A stretch of DNA of 64,000 bases from Humulus lupulus (GCF_963169125.1 NC_084798.1:196845481-196909480), one strand, 5' to 3'; numbered from the stretch's first letter, positions 24,270-35,460 are shown. Numbers and translations: made by a program. Notes: generated by a model from the sequence alone, not told the origin.

Positions 24270-25672
24270 TGTTGATGGTGAAATCTCGTCAACAAACTTT
24301 GATTGGAAAACTGAAAGATTAATAAGGTGATCTTTAAATGAGAACTTAGAATGGACTTATAGAAGGATAAACACAGATCAACAATGGAGCAAAAACTCCA
24401 TATTGCTTAATAGCTTCAGCTTACAATGAATTTTCCAACCCCCTCCCATGTGGGAGTGGGGTTCTTTTTATAGTAGGCTCTAATGGCCTTGGATACATGG
24501 TGGTCCAGGGGACCAAGAGGTACACGAGTACTCTGTCAGGAGAGTGGTCTCAGGGGTAGTGGTGATGATACTAGTATATAGCCACGTACCACGAGACTAT
24601 GTCCACTACTCTACCGTACGAATGTCAGAGGAGTGGTACAGGTGATAGTGGTTTCGACTCTGACACCTGATTGGTAGTATACAGGCCATGTCCTTTCTCC
24701 TAGTGCTCCCACTACTTGACTAGCATGAGTGCCACGGTCAAACGTACGGGTCCTTACCAGCCGTACCCCGTACGAGATTGTACCATCATGTCCTTTCGGA
24801 ATCATACTTGGACTTTCACTTCTAGACGGTGGGGTTTCTACAGGTCTCCATAGGAGATGCCATCTCGAGATGAAGGGCGCAGGATGTTATCACGCGAGGT
24901 CCTTGTAGCGTAACCATGGCGAGGCTATGCGAGGTCGCCCCTCGTGGAGATGCCATGAGATTCCCCTATGCCAAGTGGTCGTCGGGGCTAGGTGAGGCTC
25001 CCACACGAGGCCGTCAAGGCTATGTGATGCCCCCACACGAGGCCACCCCTCAAGGTGGAGATGCCCCCATGCGAGGCCGTCGAGGCTATGGGATGCCCCC
25101 ACACGAGGCCGCCCCTTGAAGCCTTCGTGGCGCGGTCGAGGCGGGGCTACACGAGATGCCCGCTGAGTGCCGAGTGGCATCGCGAGGCGCGAGGCACCGA
25201 GGGGTGTCATAAGGCGCGAGTTGCCGTAAGGTGTCACGAGGCACGAGGCGCCGAAGGGTGTACGCGTAGCGAGGCCCTTGTGGCCTTGGCATGTGCGCAC
25301 GAAGGAAGGGCAGCCTCGCGTAGCGAGGTCCTTGTGCGTGGCCGAGGGGTGTATGCGTAGCGAGGCCCTTGTGGCCTTGGCATGTGCGCACGGGGGAAGG
25401 ACAGCCTCGCGTAGTGAGGCCCTTGTGCGTGGCCGAGGGGTGTACGCGTAGCGAGGCCCTTGTGGCCTTGGCATGTGCACGCGGGGGAAGGGCAGCCTCG
25501 CGTAGCGAGGCCCTTGTGCGTGGCCGAGGGGTTCATGGCGCGAGGCCCCTGCCGCGAGGACCTTGGTTTGCCTACCCTCTTGTGACGCGTAGCTTGGCCT
25601 CTTAGCCTAGCAAGGCCATACTTCACGGCTCACAAGGCGATGCTTCCCTTGGGACAATCTCCCGGTTTCACA
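24270..25672 (-). mobile_element. solo LTR F nested in D, related to the LTR of element C
   Basis: It begins TGTTGATGGTGAAATCTCGTC and ends GGTTTCACA; the C LTR begins TGTTGACGG...CTCGTCAAC and ends GTTCACA. Both have a reverse-strand TATA region (plus strand 'tttatagt') and GC-rich internal tandem repeats. Flanks AGTGT and AGACT are only partly alike, so the target-site duplication is imperfect. The orientation is set by similarity to C, whose coding strand is minus. Confidence 0.72.
25261..25533. repeat. 91-bp tandem repeat inside LTR F
   Basis: Three copies start at 25261, 25352 and 25443, spaced exactly 91 bp. Each runs from 'tacgcgtagcgaggccc' through 'ggccttggcatgtgc' to 'gcgtggccgagggg'. 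The upstream sequence 24980-25110 holds shorter repeats around 'cacacgaggcc'. Overlapping frames on both strands here are repeat artefacts. Confidence 0.93.
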
Positions 25673-25896
25673 AGACTTACAGGTCTGAACCTGATAATGT
25701 GACTAAGTGACCTTTAGCCTTGTATTTTAACCATGTACTGGGGATTTTTTTCTTGGTGGATTTTTGGCATCCACAAGTGTTAATGTCGGACTGACCTTAA
25801 CTTCGATGAATACTATAAGCGCTTGTCTAGCCAAAGGCTAGTTACTTAGAGCAATAGTGACTATTTAGTCACATGGCTATGGGTGCCAAGCCCCGT

Positions 25897-26078
25897 GTGA
25901 CTTACCCATCAGTCACTCATCTGTTTAAGCTAGTGACTTACCCATCAGTCACTCATCTGTTTAAGCTAGTGACTTACCCATCGGTCACTCATATATTTAA
26001 GCTAGTGACCTACCCATCAGTCACTCATCTGTTTAAGCTAGTGACTTACCCATCACTCACTCATTTGTTAAGTTAGTG
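25897..26078. repeat. 36-bp tandem repeat inside LTR D
   Basis: About five copies of a 36-bp unit beginning gtgacttacccatcagtcac and ending gtttaagcta, with a degenerating last copy. It encodes a repeated THLFKLVTYPSV peptide in one frame, which is not a gene. Confidence 0.92.
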
Positions 26079-26697
26079 ACTTGCTCGTCACTCACTCTTT
26101 ATGGTTTACCAGAACCTTAAGTGTTAAATCACTCATCTGATTAAGAGCTATAAGCTCCTTCATGGTTAATATAACCACAAAGTGATATTCACTCATCTAT
26201 TCAGAGCTATAAGCTCTGTATGATTATCATGATCATCATTTGATACTATATACTTCCATTATTGTGTTTTCTTGCTGGGCTTTGGCTCATGGGTGCTATG
26301 TCATGCAGGTAAAGGGAAAGAAAAGCTCACCCAGCCTTGAGCGGAGAGCTTATGTTGTGATGTGTACATATGCGGCCGCTTGACCACCACGGCCAAGGAG
26401 TTCTCAGGGGAACTAGGGGGTTTACCCTAACTTTTGCTGCTTAGATCGGCGGGTTGTAAATTTTACACAGTAGTGACCATTTTGTATCGTAAACAACTTG
26501 TAAACGTTTTGATGGGCCCATGAACAATTTTATGTTTAAAATAAAATATATCATTCCCCTTTTTATTGGTTTTTCCACCTTAACCTATTAATAACACCTA
26601 GAAGCATGTTTTTAACCAAATAACTCGGGTAGCGAGTTAAATTCATGGTTCAACGTTCACCATAACGGTCTTGGGGTAACCAGAGCATTACAATAAC

Positions 26698-27289
26698 TGT
26701 TTCGCTTGCTAACTGGAGGGTACGGAGGACACTAGTAGATAACGGGAGTTCTGTGAAGCTACTTTTTAGAACCACCTTGGAAAAAATGGGGTTGTCTGTC
26801 ACAGAACTGAAGGCGACCTCAATGACTCTATACGGATTTTCTGGTGAAGGATCAGCAGCCATCAGGAGGATCGAATTAGTGGTAACATTGGGAGAAGGCT
26901 TGCGAACTGTCTCCAAGTTACTTGAGTTCGTTGTGATCGACTGTCCAGCTATATACAATGCAATTTTGGGTTGACCTGCGCTGATGGCATTTGAAGCCAT
27001 AACTTATATCTGTGACCTAGCAATAAAATTTCTCTTAGCTGTGGGAATATGCACCATCAGTGGTGATCGGCACTGCCAGAGAATGCTATAGCATTTCTAT
27101 GAAGGGAAAATCACAACCCGAGCAGAAAACTATGGTCATAAGTGACGGAGGTGAGGAGTCCCAGGGAGTAGAAGGTACTTATGGGACGGAAGAACCTCAG
27201 CAAGCAGAGGATAGTGACGTCGCCACAAGTGAAGACATTGACCCATGAATGGGTGAAGACAGGTCAGAACTCCAGGCCATTGGGCAGCT
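26698..27289 (+). pseudogene. element A protease and linker (broken)
   Basis: This continues the frame interrupted by D. The retropepsin active site VDNGSS is intact at about 26735-26752 (Asp codon 26738-26740), followed by the flap region (TLYGFSGEG) and the hydrophobic VIDCPAIYNAILG block near residue 65. Relatives have ILGRP; here a stop follows ILG. Downstream, an acidic linker runs to RT. The protease would cut the gag-pol polyprotein. It differs from B, where the active-site Gly is replaced by Arg. Stops and frameshifts make it non-functional. Confidence 0.78.
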
Positions 27290-29281
27290 CGAGGAAGTAA
27301 GTATAGACCCGAAAGAAGCTTCAAGAGTTGTTAAGATTGGAAAAAATCTTGATGATGAAAGGAAGAAGGAGCTGATCAATTTCTTACAAAATAATATGGA
27401 CGTCTTCGCCTAGTCACATGAAGGCATGGTGGGAATAAGCCTGAGTGTAATCATGCACACTCTAAACTTGGACAAGAACGTGCCTACAAAATCCCAAAAA
27501 CAGAGGCGTTTGGGAACAGTCCGAGCTAAAGCACTGGAAGAAGAAGTAGCTCGACTACTAAAGTGATGATTTATTCGTGAAGAAAAATACCCGATCTGGG
27601 TTGCCAATCCCATGCTAATACCAAAGCCAAACGGGAAATGGATGACCTGCATCAATTTCTCTGACCTGAACAAAGCTTGCCCCAAGAATTGCTTTCCATT
27701 ACCAAGGATTGATCAGTTGGTAGACGCCACGGCAGGTCACGAGCTCATGTCCTTCATGGATGTGTATTCTGGGTATAACCAGATCACGATGAATCCTGCA
27801 GACTAGGAACATACTAGCTTCATGACCCCAACGAACGTATATTGTAATAAAGCCATGCCCTTCCGGCGGAAGAATGCTAGAGCTACATATCAGCGGTTAG
27901 TCAAAAAAATATTCGCTAATTAGATTAGGAGAAATATGGAAGTGTATGTCGATGATATGCTTGTCAAATCCAAGACTGTCGATAACCATGTATCTGATCT
28001 GAAAGAATGTTTTGAAATTTTAAGGAAGTATGACATGAGGTTGAACCCCCATAAGTGTACTTTCAGAGTAGCATCGGGAAAATTTCTGGGATTCATAGTC
28101 AATACGAGGGGGATAGAAGCGAATCTTAATAAAATTAGGTCATTGTTAGAAATGCCCTCGCCCAGGTCACGTAAAGAAGTTCAAAGCCTGACTGGAAAGG
28201 TGACAGCTTTGAATAATTTTATTTCAAAATCCACTGACAAGTGCCTGTCGTTCTACAACTTTCTCAAAGGAAACAAAAAATTTGAATGGACTGAGGAATG
28301 CGAATAGCCATTCCTCGACCTAAAAACGCACTTGGCCGAGCCCCCAGTATTGTCTAAGCCTATGTCTGGAGAACCTCTATTCCTTTATTTGGTTGTGATA
28401 GAAAATGTAGTCGGTGTCGTGTTAGTTCGAGAAGAAGACTGTGCTAAAAAACGAGTGTATTATATAAGCAAGATATTTCTCAGAGCTAAATCACGGTATC
28501 CACTGATAGAAAAGCTAGCATTTTGTCTGATATTGGCTTGTAGGAAGCTCCGGCCATATTTTCAGTCCCATTCAATTAACATCATGACCAACCAACCTTT
28601 GAGGCAGGTGTTGCAAAAACTTGAAACATCAGGACGTGTTTTAAAATGGGCAATCGAACTTAGCCAATTTGAGATATTGTACGTGCCACGGACCTCAATC
28701 AAAAGTCAAGCCCTTGCTGATTTTGTGGCTGAATGCACTGGATTTCAAGAGGAGCTTTTGAAGGAACGGGTGCAGGAGTTGTGGAAGATATTCGTAGATG
28801 GATCATCGAATGAGAATAGATTGGGAGCTGGAATCATACTAATCTCCCCAGAAGGGCATCGATTCCATACAGCTCTGAGATTCGGATTCGAGGCATCTAA
28901 CAACGAAGTCGAATATGAAGCCTTACTGAGAGTGGCAAGGGAGCCCAAAGCAAAGGTCGTCCAATGCTATAGCGATTCTCAACTCATGGTTAATCAGGTG
29001 TTGGGAGAATATCAAGCTCGAGGTACCAAGATGGTGGCCTACCTAGCTAAAGTGAAGGGAGAGCTATCCGAATTTGAGTACAGTATTGTTGAACAGATAC
29101 CTCACGAGCAGAATTCTAATGTTGACACTTTGGCAAGGCTTGCAACCACCAAGGAAGTTGAAACCTTGAATGTAGTGCCAGTAGAGTTCTTGGGGAGACC
29201 GATCATGACAGAAAAAATGGTAGAGGTCGAGATGATCGACACAAGACCGATCTGGATGACCCCTATAATGGAATACCTCAC
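27290..29281 (+). pseudogene. element A reverse transcriptase, RNase H and archaeal-type RNase H (broken)
   Basis: RT blocks run from WVANPMLIPKPNGKW (near 27598) through FMDVYSGYNQI to the catalytic YVDDM at 27945-27959. The connection and first RNase H follow, then a second RNase H (about 28780-29170) with FVDGSS, EYEALL, YSDSQL and a final NVDTLARL in place of NADALARL. Tat-lineage elements are known to carry this second, archaeal-type domain. In-frame stops occur at 27411 (W in B), and at 27804, 27921 and 28305 (Q in B). The last three are CAG to TAG changes. The region ends where 5S-like sequence replaces the sequence seen in B. Confidence 0.85.
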
Positions 29282-29424
29282 AACACAAGGACTTCGTAGG
29301 AGGTCACCCATCCTAGTTCTACTCTCGCCCAAGCACACTTAACTGCAGAGTTCTGATGGGATCTAGTGCGTTAGTGCTGGTATGATCGCACCCAAAATGT
29401 TGACGTGAGTGGTATGATCGCACT
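29282..29424 (-). pseudogene. 5S rRNA gene fragment captured in element A
   Basis: On the minus strand, 29394-29282 matches almost the full length of plant 5S rRNA: GGGTGCGATCATACCAGCAC at the 5' end, CCCATCAGAACTC, GCTTGGGCGAGAGTAG, and the internal promoter C-box GATGGGTGACCTCC, ending AAGTCCTTGTGTTG. Roughly ten substitutions separate it from the consensus I know, several of them C to T or G to A. A second copy of the first 13 bases (GTGCGATCATACC) lies at 29424-29412. B has ordinary coding sequence here, so the insertion replaced about 26 bp of the element. It could instead derive from a 5S-bearing Cassandra-type LTR, but no such LTR ends are visible. It is unlikely to produce functional 5S RNA. 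Confidence 0.88.
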
Positions 29425-29439
29425 TGAATTCTAATGCAA

Positions 29440-30606
29440 GGAAAATACTATATCAAGCACCGAGGTATGTGATAGTGGATGGGACATTGTACCGACGTGG
29501 TCATTAATCGCCTCTTCTACGATGTGTTCTGCCCGAGGAAGCTAAAACCATTTTGCAAGAAGTGCATGAAGGTTTTTGTGGAGATCATGCTGGGGACAAA
29601 ACCTAGCACTGAAAATATTGAGGCAGGGCTATTTTTGGCCCACTTTAACAAAAGACTCCATCTCGTATGTTCAGAAATGCGACAAATGCCAGCGCTTCGC
29701 CATAGTTGCCCGAGCTGCTCCAGTCAATCTAACGATGATCTCATCCCGATGGCCATTTGCGGTGTGGAGAATTGACCTAATTGGGTCCCTACCTATGGGC
29801 GAGGGAGGAGTTCGTTATGCGGTGGTGGCAATCGACTATTTCATGAAGTGGGTAGAAGTCGAGCCTTTGGCAACCATCACTTCAAAGAGTGTCCTGGACT
29901 TTGTGGTGAAGAGTATTGTATGTCAGTTTGGGCTTTCTAAAAAGATCGTGTCAAAAAATGGGACACAGTTTGACAGTGATCTCTTCACTGACTTTTGTTG
30001 AAAAATACGGCATTATTAAGAGATTCTCCTCAGTGGCGTATCCGCAGGCCAATGGACAGGTCGAGGCTGTGAGCAAAACCCTAAAGGTGAGCCTGAAGAA
30101 GAGATTAGACGAGGCCAAAGGATTATGGCCCGAACAGCTCCCGCAAGTACTTTGGGCATATCGAACTTCTCACAGAACCTCCATGGGACATACTCTTTTC
30201 TCCTTAACTTTTGGAAGCAAGGTCGTCCTTCAAGTTGAAGCCACGGTATCCACTCACAGGCAAAGGACATTCAGCCAAGAACGGAATGTTGAACTACTTA
30301 ACGCATCTCTCGACTTGATTGAATAGAAACTAGAGGAATCGCAGTTACAGCTCGTCCATTGTCAATAAAGAATCACTCGTTACTTTAATTCTAAAGTTAA
30401 GAGGCGTAGATTCGGATTGGGCGACCTGGTTCTCTGAAGGGTCTTTCTGGCAAATAAGGATCCCAAGGACGGTGTCTTAGGCCCGAACTGGGAGGGACCG
30501 TATCAGATCGTGGAGGTTCTGCATGAAGGAACCTTCAAGATAGCTCGACTGAGTGGGGAGATAGTCCCGCGGACCTGGAATGCCTTACATTTGAAAAATT
30601 ATTATC
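29440..30606 (+). pseudogene. element A integrase (broken)
   Basis: The HHCC region includes CDKCQRF near 29680. The core has WRIDLIG (first Asp kept), SKNGTQF at 29950-29970 where B has SDNGTQF (second catalytic Asp changed to Lys, codon 29953-29955), and NGQVEAVSK (Glu kept, codon 30063-30065). The C-terminal GPY motif lies near 30499 in NWEGPYQ. Frames shift between 29479 and 30326 and a stop precedes RVFLANKDP (near 30437). Integrase would insert element cDNA into host DNA. Loss of the second Asp would abolish this even without the stops. Confidence 0.82.
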
Positions 30607-30840
30607 AGCAGTACCATCATCCATGTAAGGCTTATCTATAAAAGCCATTTGATTAAATAATAGATGGATTATTAAATAATTTTTCTTGTTAAAGTGTTTT
30701 TAAATCATTTTTCTTGTTAAGGTTGTATTATCTCGTGTATTAATGTTTGTAAAAGCAACCGAGAAAGTTTCTACATTCTGGTTACTTAGGGGCATATAAT
30801 CCAAGGTTGGGCAGATTAAGATCGCTGGAAAAGTCTAAAT

Positions 30841-31540
30841 TATTTAAAACCTTGGATACAACCAGGTCCGAAACTTAGAGCTTGGAAAATTGATTATTCG
30901 ACGGCTTTTTAAGAGCTTGAGATGTCAATAAACCTAACACAAACTAAGTCTAAAATTATTTAAAACCCTGGATACAACCAGGTCTGAAACTTAGGAGCTT
31001 GGAAAATTGATTATTCGACGGCTTTTTAAGAGCTCGAGATGTCAATAAACCTCGCACGAACTAAGTCTAAATTATTTCAAACCCTGGACACAACTAGGTT
31101 CGAAACTTAGGAGCTTGGAAAATTGATTATTCGACGGCTTTTTAAGAGCCCGAGATGTCAATAAACCTAGCACGAACTAAGTCTAAATTATTTAAAACCC
31201 TAGACACAACTAGGTCTGAAACTTAGGAGCTTGGACAATTGATTATTTAACGGCTTTTTAAAAGCTTGAGATGTCAATAAACCTAGCACGAACTAAGTTT
31301 TAATCATTTAAAAACCCTGGATACAACTAGGTCCGAAACTTGGAAAGTTGTGAAATCGTTTAATATCAAGGGCTTTTTAAAGCTTGAGTTATCAATAAAC
31401 CTAACCCAAACTAAATGTAAATTATTTAAAACCCCAGATATAACTGGGTTCAAGGCCTGATTCTTAACAGGTATGATACAAATCAACACACAAAACTTGG
31501 ATATAACCAAGCTCAAAAAATATATTCCGATCAAAAAATC
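30841..31540. repeat. 116-bp tandem repeat downstream of A integrase
   Basis: Six copies start at 30841, 30957, 31073, 31189, 31305 and 31423 (spacing 116, 116, 116, 116, 118). Each runs 'tatttaaaaccctggatac...ctaagt'. B has diverged copies at 58513-59050. Hypervariable tandem repeats in the 3' region of Tat elements are known and have been proposed as seeds of satellite DNA. Confidence 0.93.
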
Positions 31541-31567
31541 GATTCCTAAAATCTCGAATGTACAAGC

Positions 31568-34485
31568 CTAAGGAGTCATAAAAATAAGAGTGAAGGAATG
31601 ATAAATAGATAAAAAGTTAGATATATATCGAATAAAATTATCCCGAGGAGAAAAACTTCGAACTGAGCCCAAAGGCAATTGTTTAATATATGAAAAAAAA
31701 TTTGTTACAGTTACAAAAAAAAAAAAAAAAAAGAGAAGCAAACATTGAGCTCCACCAGTTCGCCTAGCCAAGTTGACCTCCTCGCCATCTCCCTCAACTG
31801 CCCTAGAAACCTCACCAATCTCTGACAATTCTTGCAAAAGCCGAACCTTGAATTTTGCAAGGAGCGGATCCCACAACTCGGTTTCCATGAAAGAAAAGTT
31901 CCCATTTAGGTTGAAGGCCCAACACTGGTATAACATCTCTTCCATGGAAGACAATGAGGCCACCTTTTCTTCTTTAGTTACGGCCTCAGCCTCGAGCAGT
32001 TTGGTTTTGGCTTCATCAACCTCGGACTGAAGTTGTGCAGCTTAAGCCTGGAGGGCAGACAATGCAGTCTTCGCAGCCTGCTCGCTTTCTTGGGATGAGG
32101 TGAGAGCGGCCTTAGCGTCATGCTCACTCTTCTGAGCAGCCGCCAAGGCACCTTTGGCAGCCTATTTTCCTTCTTGAGCAGTTGTCAGGGCAGTGTTGGC
32201 AGCATTTAATTCGGCCCAGAGCTCGTCATTTCTAGCCCTAGCCCGGGCTATGCTGCGACATTGGGCATGGAAAAACTGCAAAATAAAAAAAAACAAGTCA
32301 GAGATATATCCTTGATCACAATAATAAGGAATTATTCACCAAGAAAAGATAACTTACAGTGAGGTTCATCCCCATAACTGACTCCAAGACATTCTCCAAG
32401 CTACGCTCCTCGATGGTCCTTAGATCCCTCGACCTGGCCTTATAGGCGTGCCACACCATATGGCTCACCGTCTCATAAATAATTCCCCGAAAAGCTTCAG
32501 GGATCTTTTCCAGATCCTGGGCATCTACTGGAATTTGAACGATCGGGGCTGGAACAGTGGGGACTGGAGGGTCAGTTTGTATTACTTGGTCCTGAGGAGG
32601 AGCGAATCGAGGTGGAGGAGGAGAAGGAACCATAGCGGTAGCAGTACTCACCGGAACGGATTTATGGGTTGAGCTCGCGTCTTTCCCCATGGAATGGGAT
32701 CTGGAGGTGTTTCCTGCAGCAGGGTGGTTTTCTTTGAGATCCTGATGCTCTTTACGATAGGGCCCAAGCTAGTTTTCTTTGTCTGAAAAGGCGATTCGGA
32801 GGTAAGGAGCTCTGGGTTGTTCCATGTCTTTGCCTGAAAAGAATAAAAAGGAATTAGTTCACAAATAAGGTTGTCAGAAATACACAAAGAAAGAAAATAA
32901 ACAATGATCCTACCCTCCGGGCTAGGGGAGAAGTCTATTATCACGACCTACGGCCTTGGAACTAATGGAGGAGAGGGAGAATCTTTGGTTAATATTTCTG
33001 GGATCCTAAGGGGCTCAAACTCAGGTCCTTCCTCAGGATTGGATTCATCTACATATTGTCTAAATCCAGGGGAAAAGGCACCCTGGAGTAGAGAGGACCA
33101 AGTCCTATGGTTGGATTCATACTCCTCAAAAATGGCAGATCTAAAGTTTAAAGTGTTGTCAACAACTATTGTGCCCTTAGGGTAACTATTTACATGGAGT
33201 ACCACAATATGGTCTACACATTGGAGTAGGGTTACATTACGATCTGGGTTATAAGGATAACGATGGACAAGCTGATTTGGGTTAAATTGAACTAACCTAA
33301 AATCAGCAACAACCCTATCTAATTCCCTATAAGGGTATGGGTTACCTTGGCCGGAGGGGCCGGCTGCTACCCTAGACGCAACTCGTTCTAAGTTAGGTTC
33401 CCAGAAAACCTCGGGAGCCCTCCTTTTCCTCACAAGAGGTACCTCATCCTCCTCCTCTTCCTCCTCACCTTTGATGGTTGGAAAGGCATCCTCTTGAGAG
33501 GATGGGAGCTCCTGGATGACCAAAAGGGTAGCCCAGGTCCTTAAGGCCAATGTTTGACCTTCGCCAATCAACTTACACGCCAGCATCATGACATTATTCA
33601 TGACCTGGCAGTAGTCCTTCGCGCTGGGTGGAAGCCCAAACAATTTCTCGTATTGACCCCCAAGGGTCACGGACTTCTCCATCCTCGCAAATATGGTTGC
33701 ACGAGAAACAAATTCAATTAAGACATGTACAAAAGAAACACCTTGAAAGGAATAAAAATTTCATGAGCTGAGGTTTCAAAAGTAAGGAACTTACGAGGAC
33801 GGTTGAAGTATCTGTGTTCGCAATTCCGGAACCCATTCAACATAAAGAACATGTCTTTGTAGTCATTGGGGTGACTGGGAAGCTCAATGATAGGAGCAAA
33901 GTTGGGAAATCTTGTCAGATAGTAGAACCTGTCACCTCGCCCTCTCTATTCCCGGCTAGCTTTAAGGGAGAAGAAGTATAATTTATCTGCCAGAGTAGGG
34001 ACCTCCCACTCATGTTTCAAAAACAATTATTTCAGCCCCAAAGGCCTATAAGAATTTGGGGGAGCTGAAATGGTGCCAACTTCACGTAGTTCAGGAAGTC
34101 AACAAAATATTGGTCCTAGGGAAGGAAGGCCCCAGCCTTCAAGTGTTCATCACTCCAAGCCGCGAAGTCTTCTTGGAGAGGGGAGCAGCTCTGTTCCCTT
34201 TTGGATGTAGGTCGGGCCATGAGAGTTTTGGTCCTGACCTCAATGTTGTGGCTCAGCATGATTTTGTTTACCCTCCCCAGGGTCGTAATCTTGGATAAAA
34301 AAAATTCAGCCTCGAATTAGGCGCTGGGGTCAACCACTACCTTCTTCTCCACCACCGGACCAAAGTGGGGAATGGGGGATTCTGGGGCGATATGTTTCCC
34401 CTTATTCTTTTGTTGAGCGGACAAGCTGGTTTTGTTCTTCTTGGATGCTTTTTTCTTGGGGGCCTTTTGATCGCCTAACGAACAA
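31568..34485 (-). pseudogene. element A antisense gene with introns (putative gypsy-type transposon family)
   Basis: This gene lies on the strand opposite to pol. Reading right to left: an N-terminal exon (34485 to 33795) with DFAAWSDEHLKAGAFLP, the family's conserved block; an exon 33696-32914 holding a 244-residue frame (LQCVDHIVVLHV, FRSAIFEEYE); an exon 32833-32358 (PEAFRGIIYETVSHMV); and a C-terminal Ala/Glu/Ser-rich, probably coiled-coil exon from 32275 to 31568. Boundaries carry donor sequences GTAAGT at 33794 and 32357 and GTAGGA at 32913, with acceptors TTTTCAG at 32834 and TTTTGCAG at 32276; the acceptor near 33697 is CAA instead of CAG. Exon 1 would be the 5' untranslated part up to about 35170, with donor GTAAGT at 35018. 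Stops and frameshifts make this copy dead. Function is unknown. Confidence 0.78.
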
Positions 34486-35195
34486 AACGACCTAGTTAGT
34501 AGGCAACCTAAAAGGATTTATAGACTGACGCAGAAATATGAAGGGGGGAAGGTTTACTTCGTTATACGAGCTAAGGTTTGCCTCAGCCCCATCTCGTGAT
34601 GCCATGCGATACCCTAAGTTACGCACCTCGGTTTCCTAACAGACCCCTGATATTTAGGGATCCGTGTGTCAGACTCCCTGACCACTACTATCCTTGGGAA
34701 GCGGTTTAGAGCAAAACCACCCAAGAAGCGTGACCCCTAAGCAATCTGGTTTGAACCCTAAAACCCCTTCATCTCCTTTATCCCGAATGGGTATTCTTTA
34801 AATTACCTAGATTTACCCAAAAAACTTCCCAGTTTTATGAATGTGTTATTTCCAGAGATATTTTAGGACCTACCCATTGAACCTAAGTCGAAGCCTATTC
34901 GGAAACAACGTTTAGAAATAGCCTAACCAGTGACTACAATGAATATTACGAATGAGCATGGTGAAGAGCAAAAGACCAGTAAAAAAAATTTCCAAACCAA
35001 GAAATCAGAGGTACTTACAGTATGTTCTTCGACGGTAAGACGTAAGATTTTGCAGAGGAAAGTTCTTGGAAAACTCCTGAGTAGCGGGATACAATGAATG
35101 AGTTTTGGGTATTTCTGGAAAAGGAGGAAGTTTCAAGAGTGAAAAAGAGGAAAATTTTTGAATGAAAGGTTGTGAAGTCTGAAATTTGCCCATCC

Positions 35196-35356
35196 TATTT
35201 ATACGTAAATCGCGTAAATTAATCTGGGCCATCCAATTGGGTTAGTACAATATCCATGGGCCATGGATAAATAGACAAAACAACGGCAAAAAGGTGAAAA
35301 GACAATTATTACAGTCCTCGAAATCCGAACAAATGCCAATTGCAGTACACCACGTG
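35196..35356 (-). promoter_or_regulatory. candidate promoter of the A antisense gene
   Basis: On the minus strand a TATA box, TATAAATA, lies at 35203-35196 and a G-box, CACGTG, at 35351-35356, 148 bp upstream. B has TATAAAA at 62797-62791 and CACGTG at 62945-62950, the same 148-bp spacing. The block sits between the antisense gene and the 3' LTR. It is inferred from motifs only. Confidence 0.55.
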
Positions 35357-35460
35357 TATAGTACTCGAGTAGTGGGCAAGCATGGTTTTGTGTAACAAAA
35401 GACTAAAAGGCCCTACTGTGTAGGTCAGAAAATGATGACATCATACACGAGCAGGAGCTT

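Larger units (their letters stand above)
20433..26692 (+). mobile_element. solo LTR D inserted in element A, containing E and F
   Basis: TGTAATG...CATTACA ends are flanked by a perfect 5-bp duplication, ATAAC (20428-20432 and 26693-26697). Removing D restores the same sequence that B has at about 44060. Without E and F it is about 2.6 kb and contains no gag or pol, so it is a solo LTR left by LTR-LTR recombination. It is related to E in the opposite orientation. Long LTRs are typical of some chromovirus lineages, but I cannot assign one. The stretch 23145-24269 contains no gene, only short imperfect repeats. Confidence 0.88.

Noticed and set aside
24890..25626. 196-, 130- and 101-residue frames in LTR F
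   Set aside because: Translations of the 91-bp and related repeats in several frames; not genes.
25873..26076. Evenly spaced repeat with unit near 36 bp, CRISPR-like at first glance
   Set aside because: The repeat is contiguous with no unique spacers and lies in a plant LTR; it is a minisatellite.
29282..29394. Functional 5S rRNA gene
   Set aside because: About ten substitutions, a lost 3' end and no 5S-type upstream spacer; better described as a captured fragment.
31716..31732. A-rich run as a SINE or LINE poly(A) tail
   Set aside because: No element body or target-site duplication around it; it lies in the antisense gene's 3' part.
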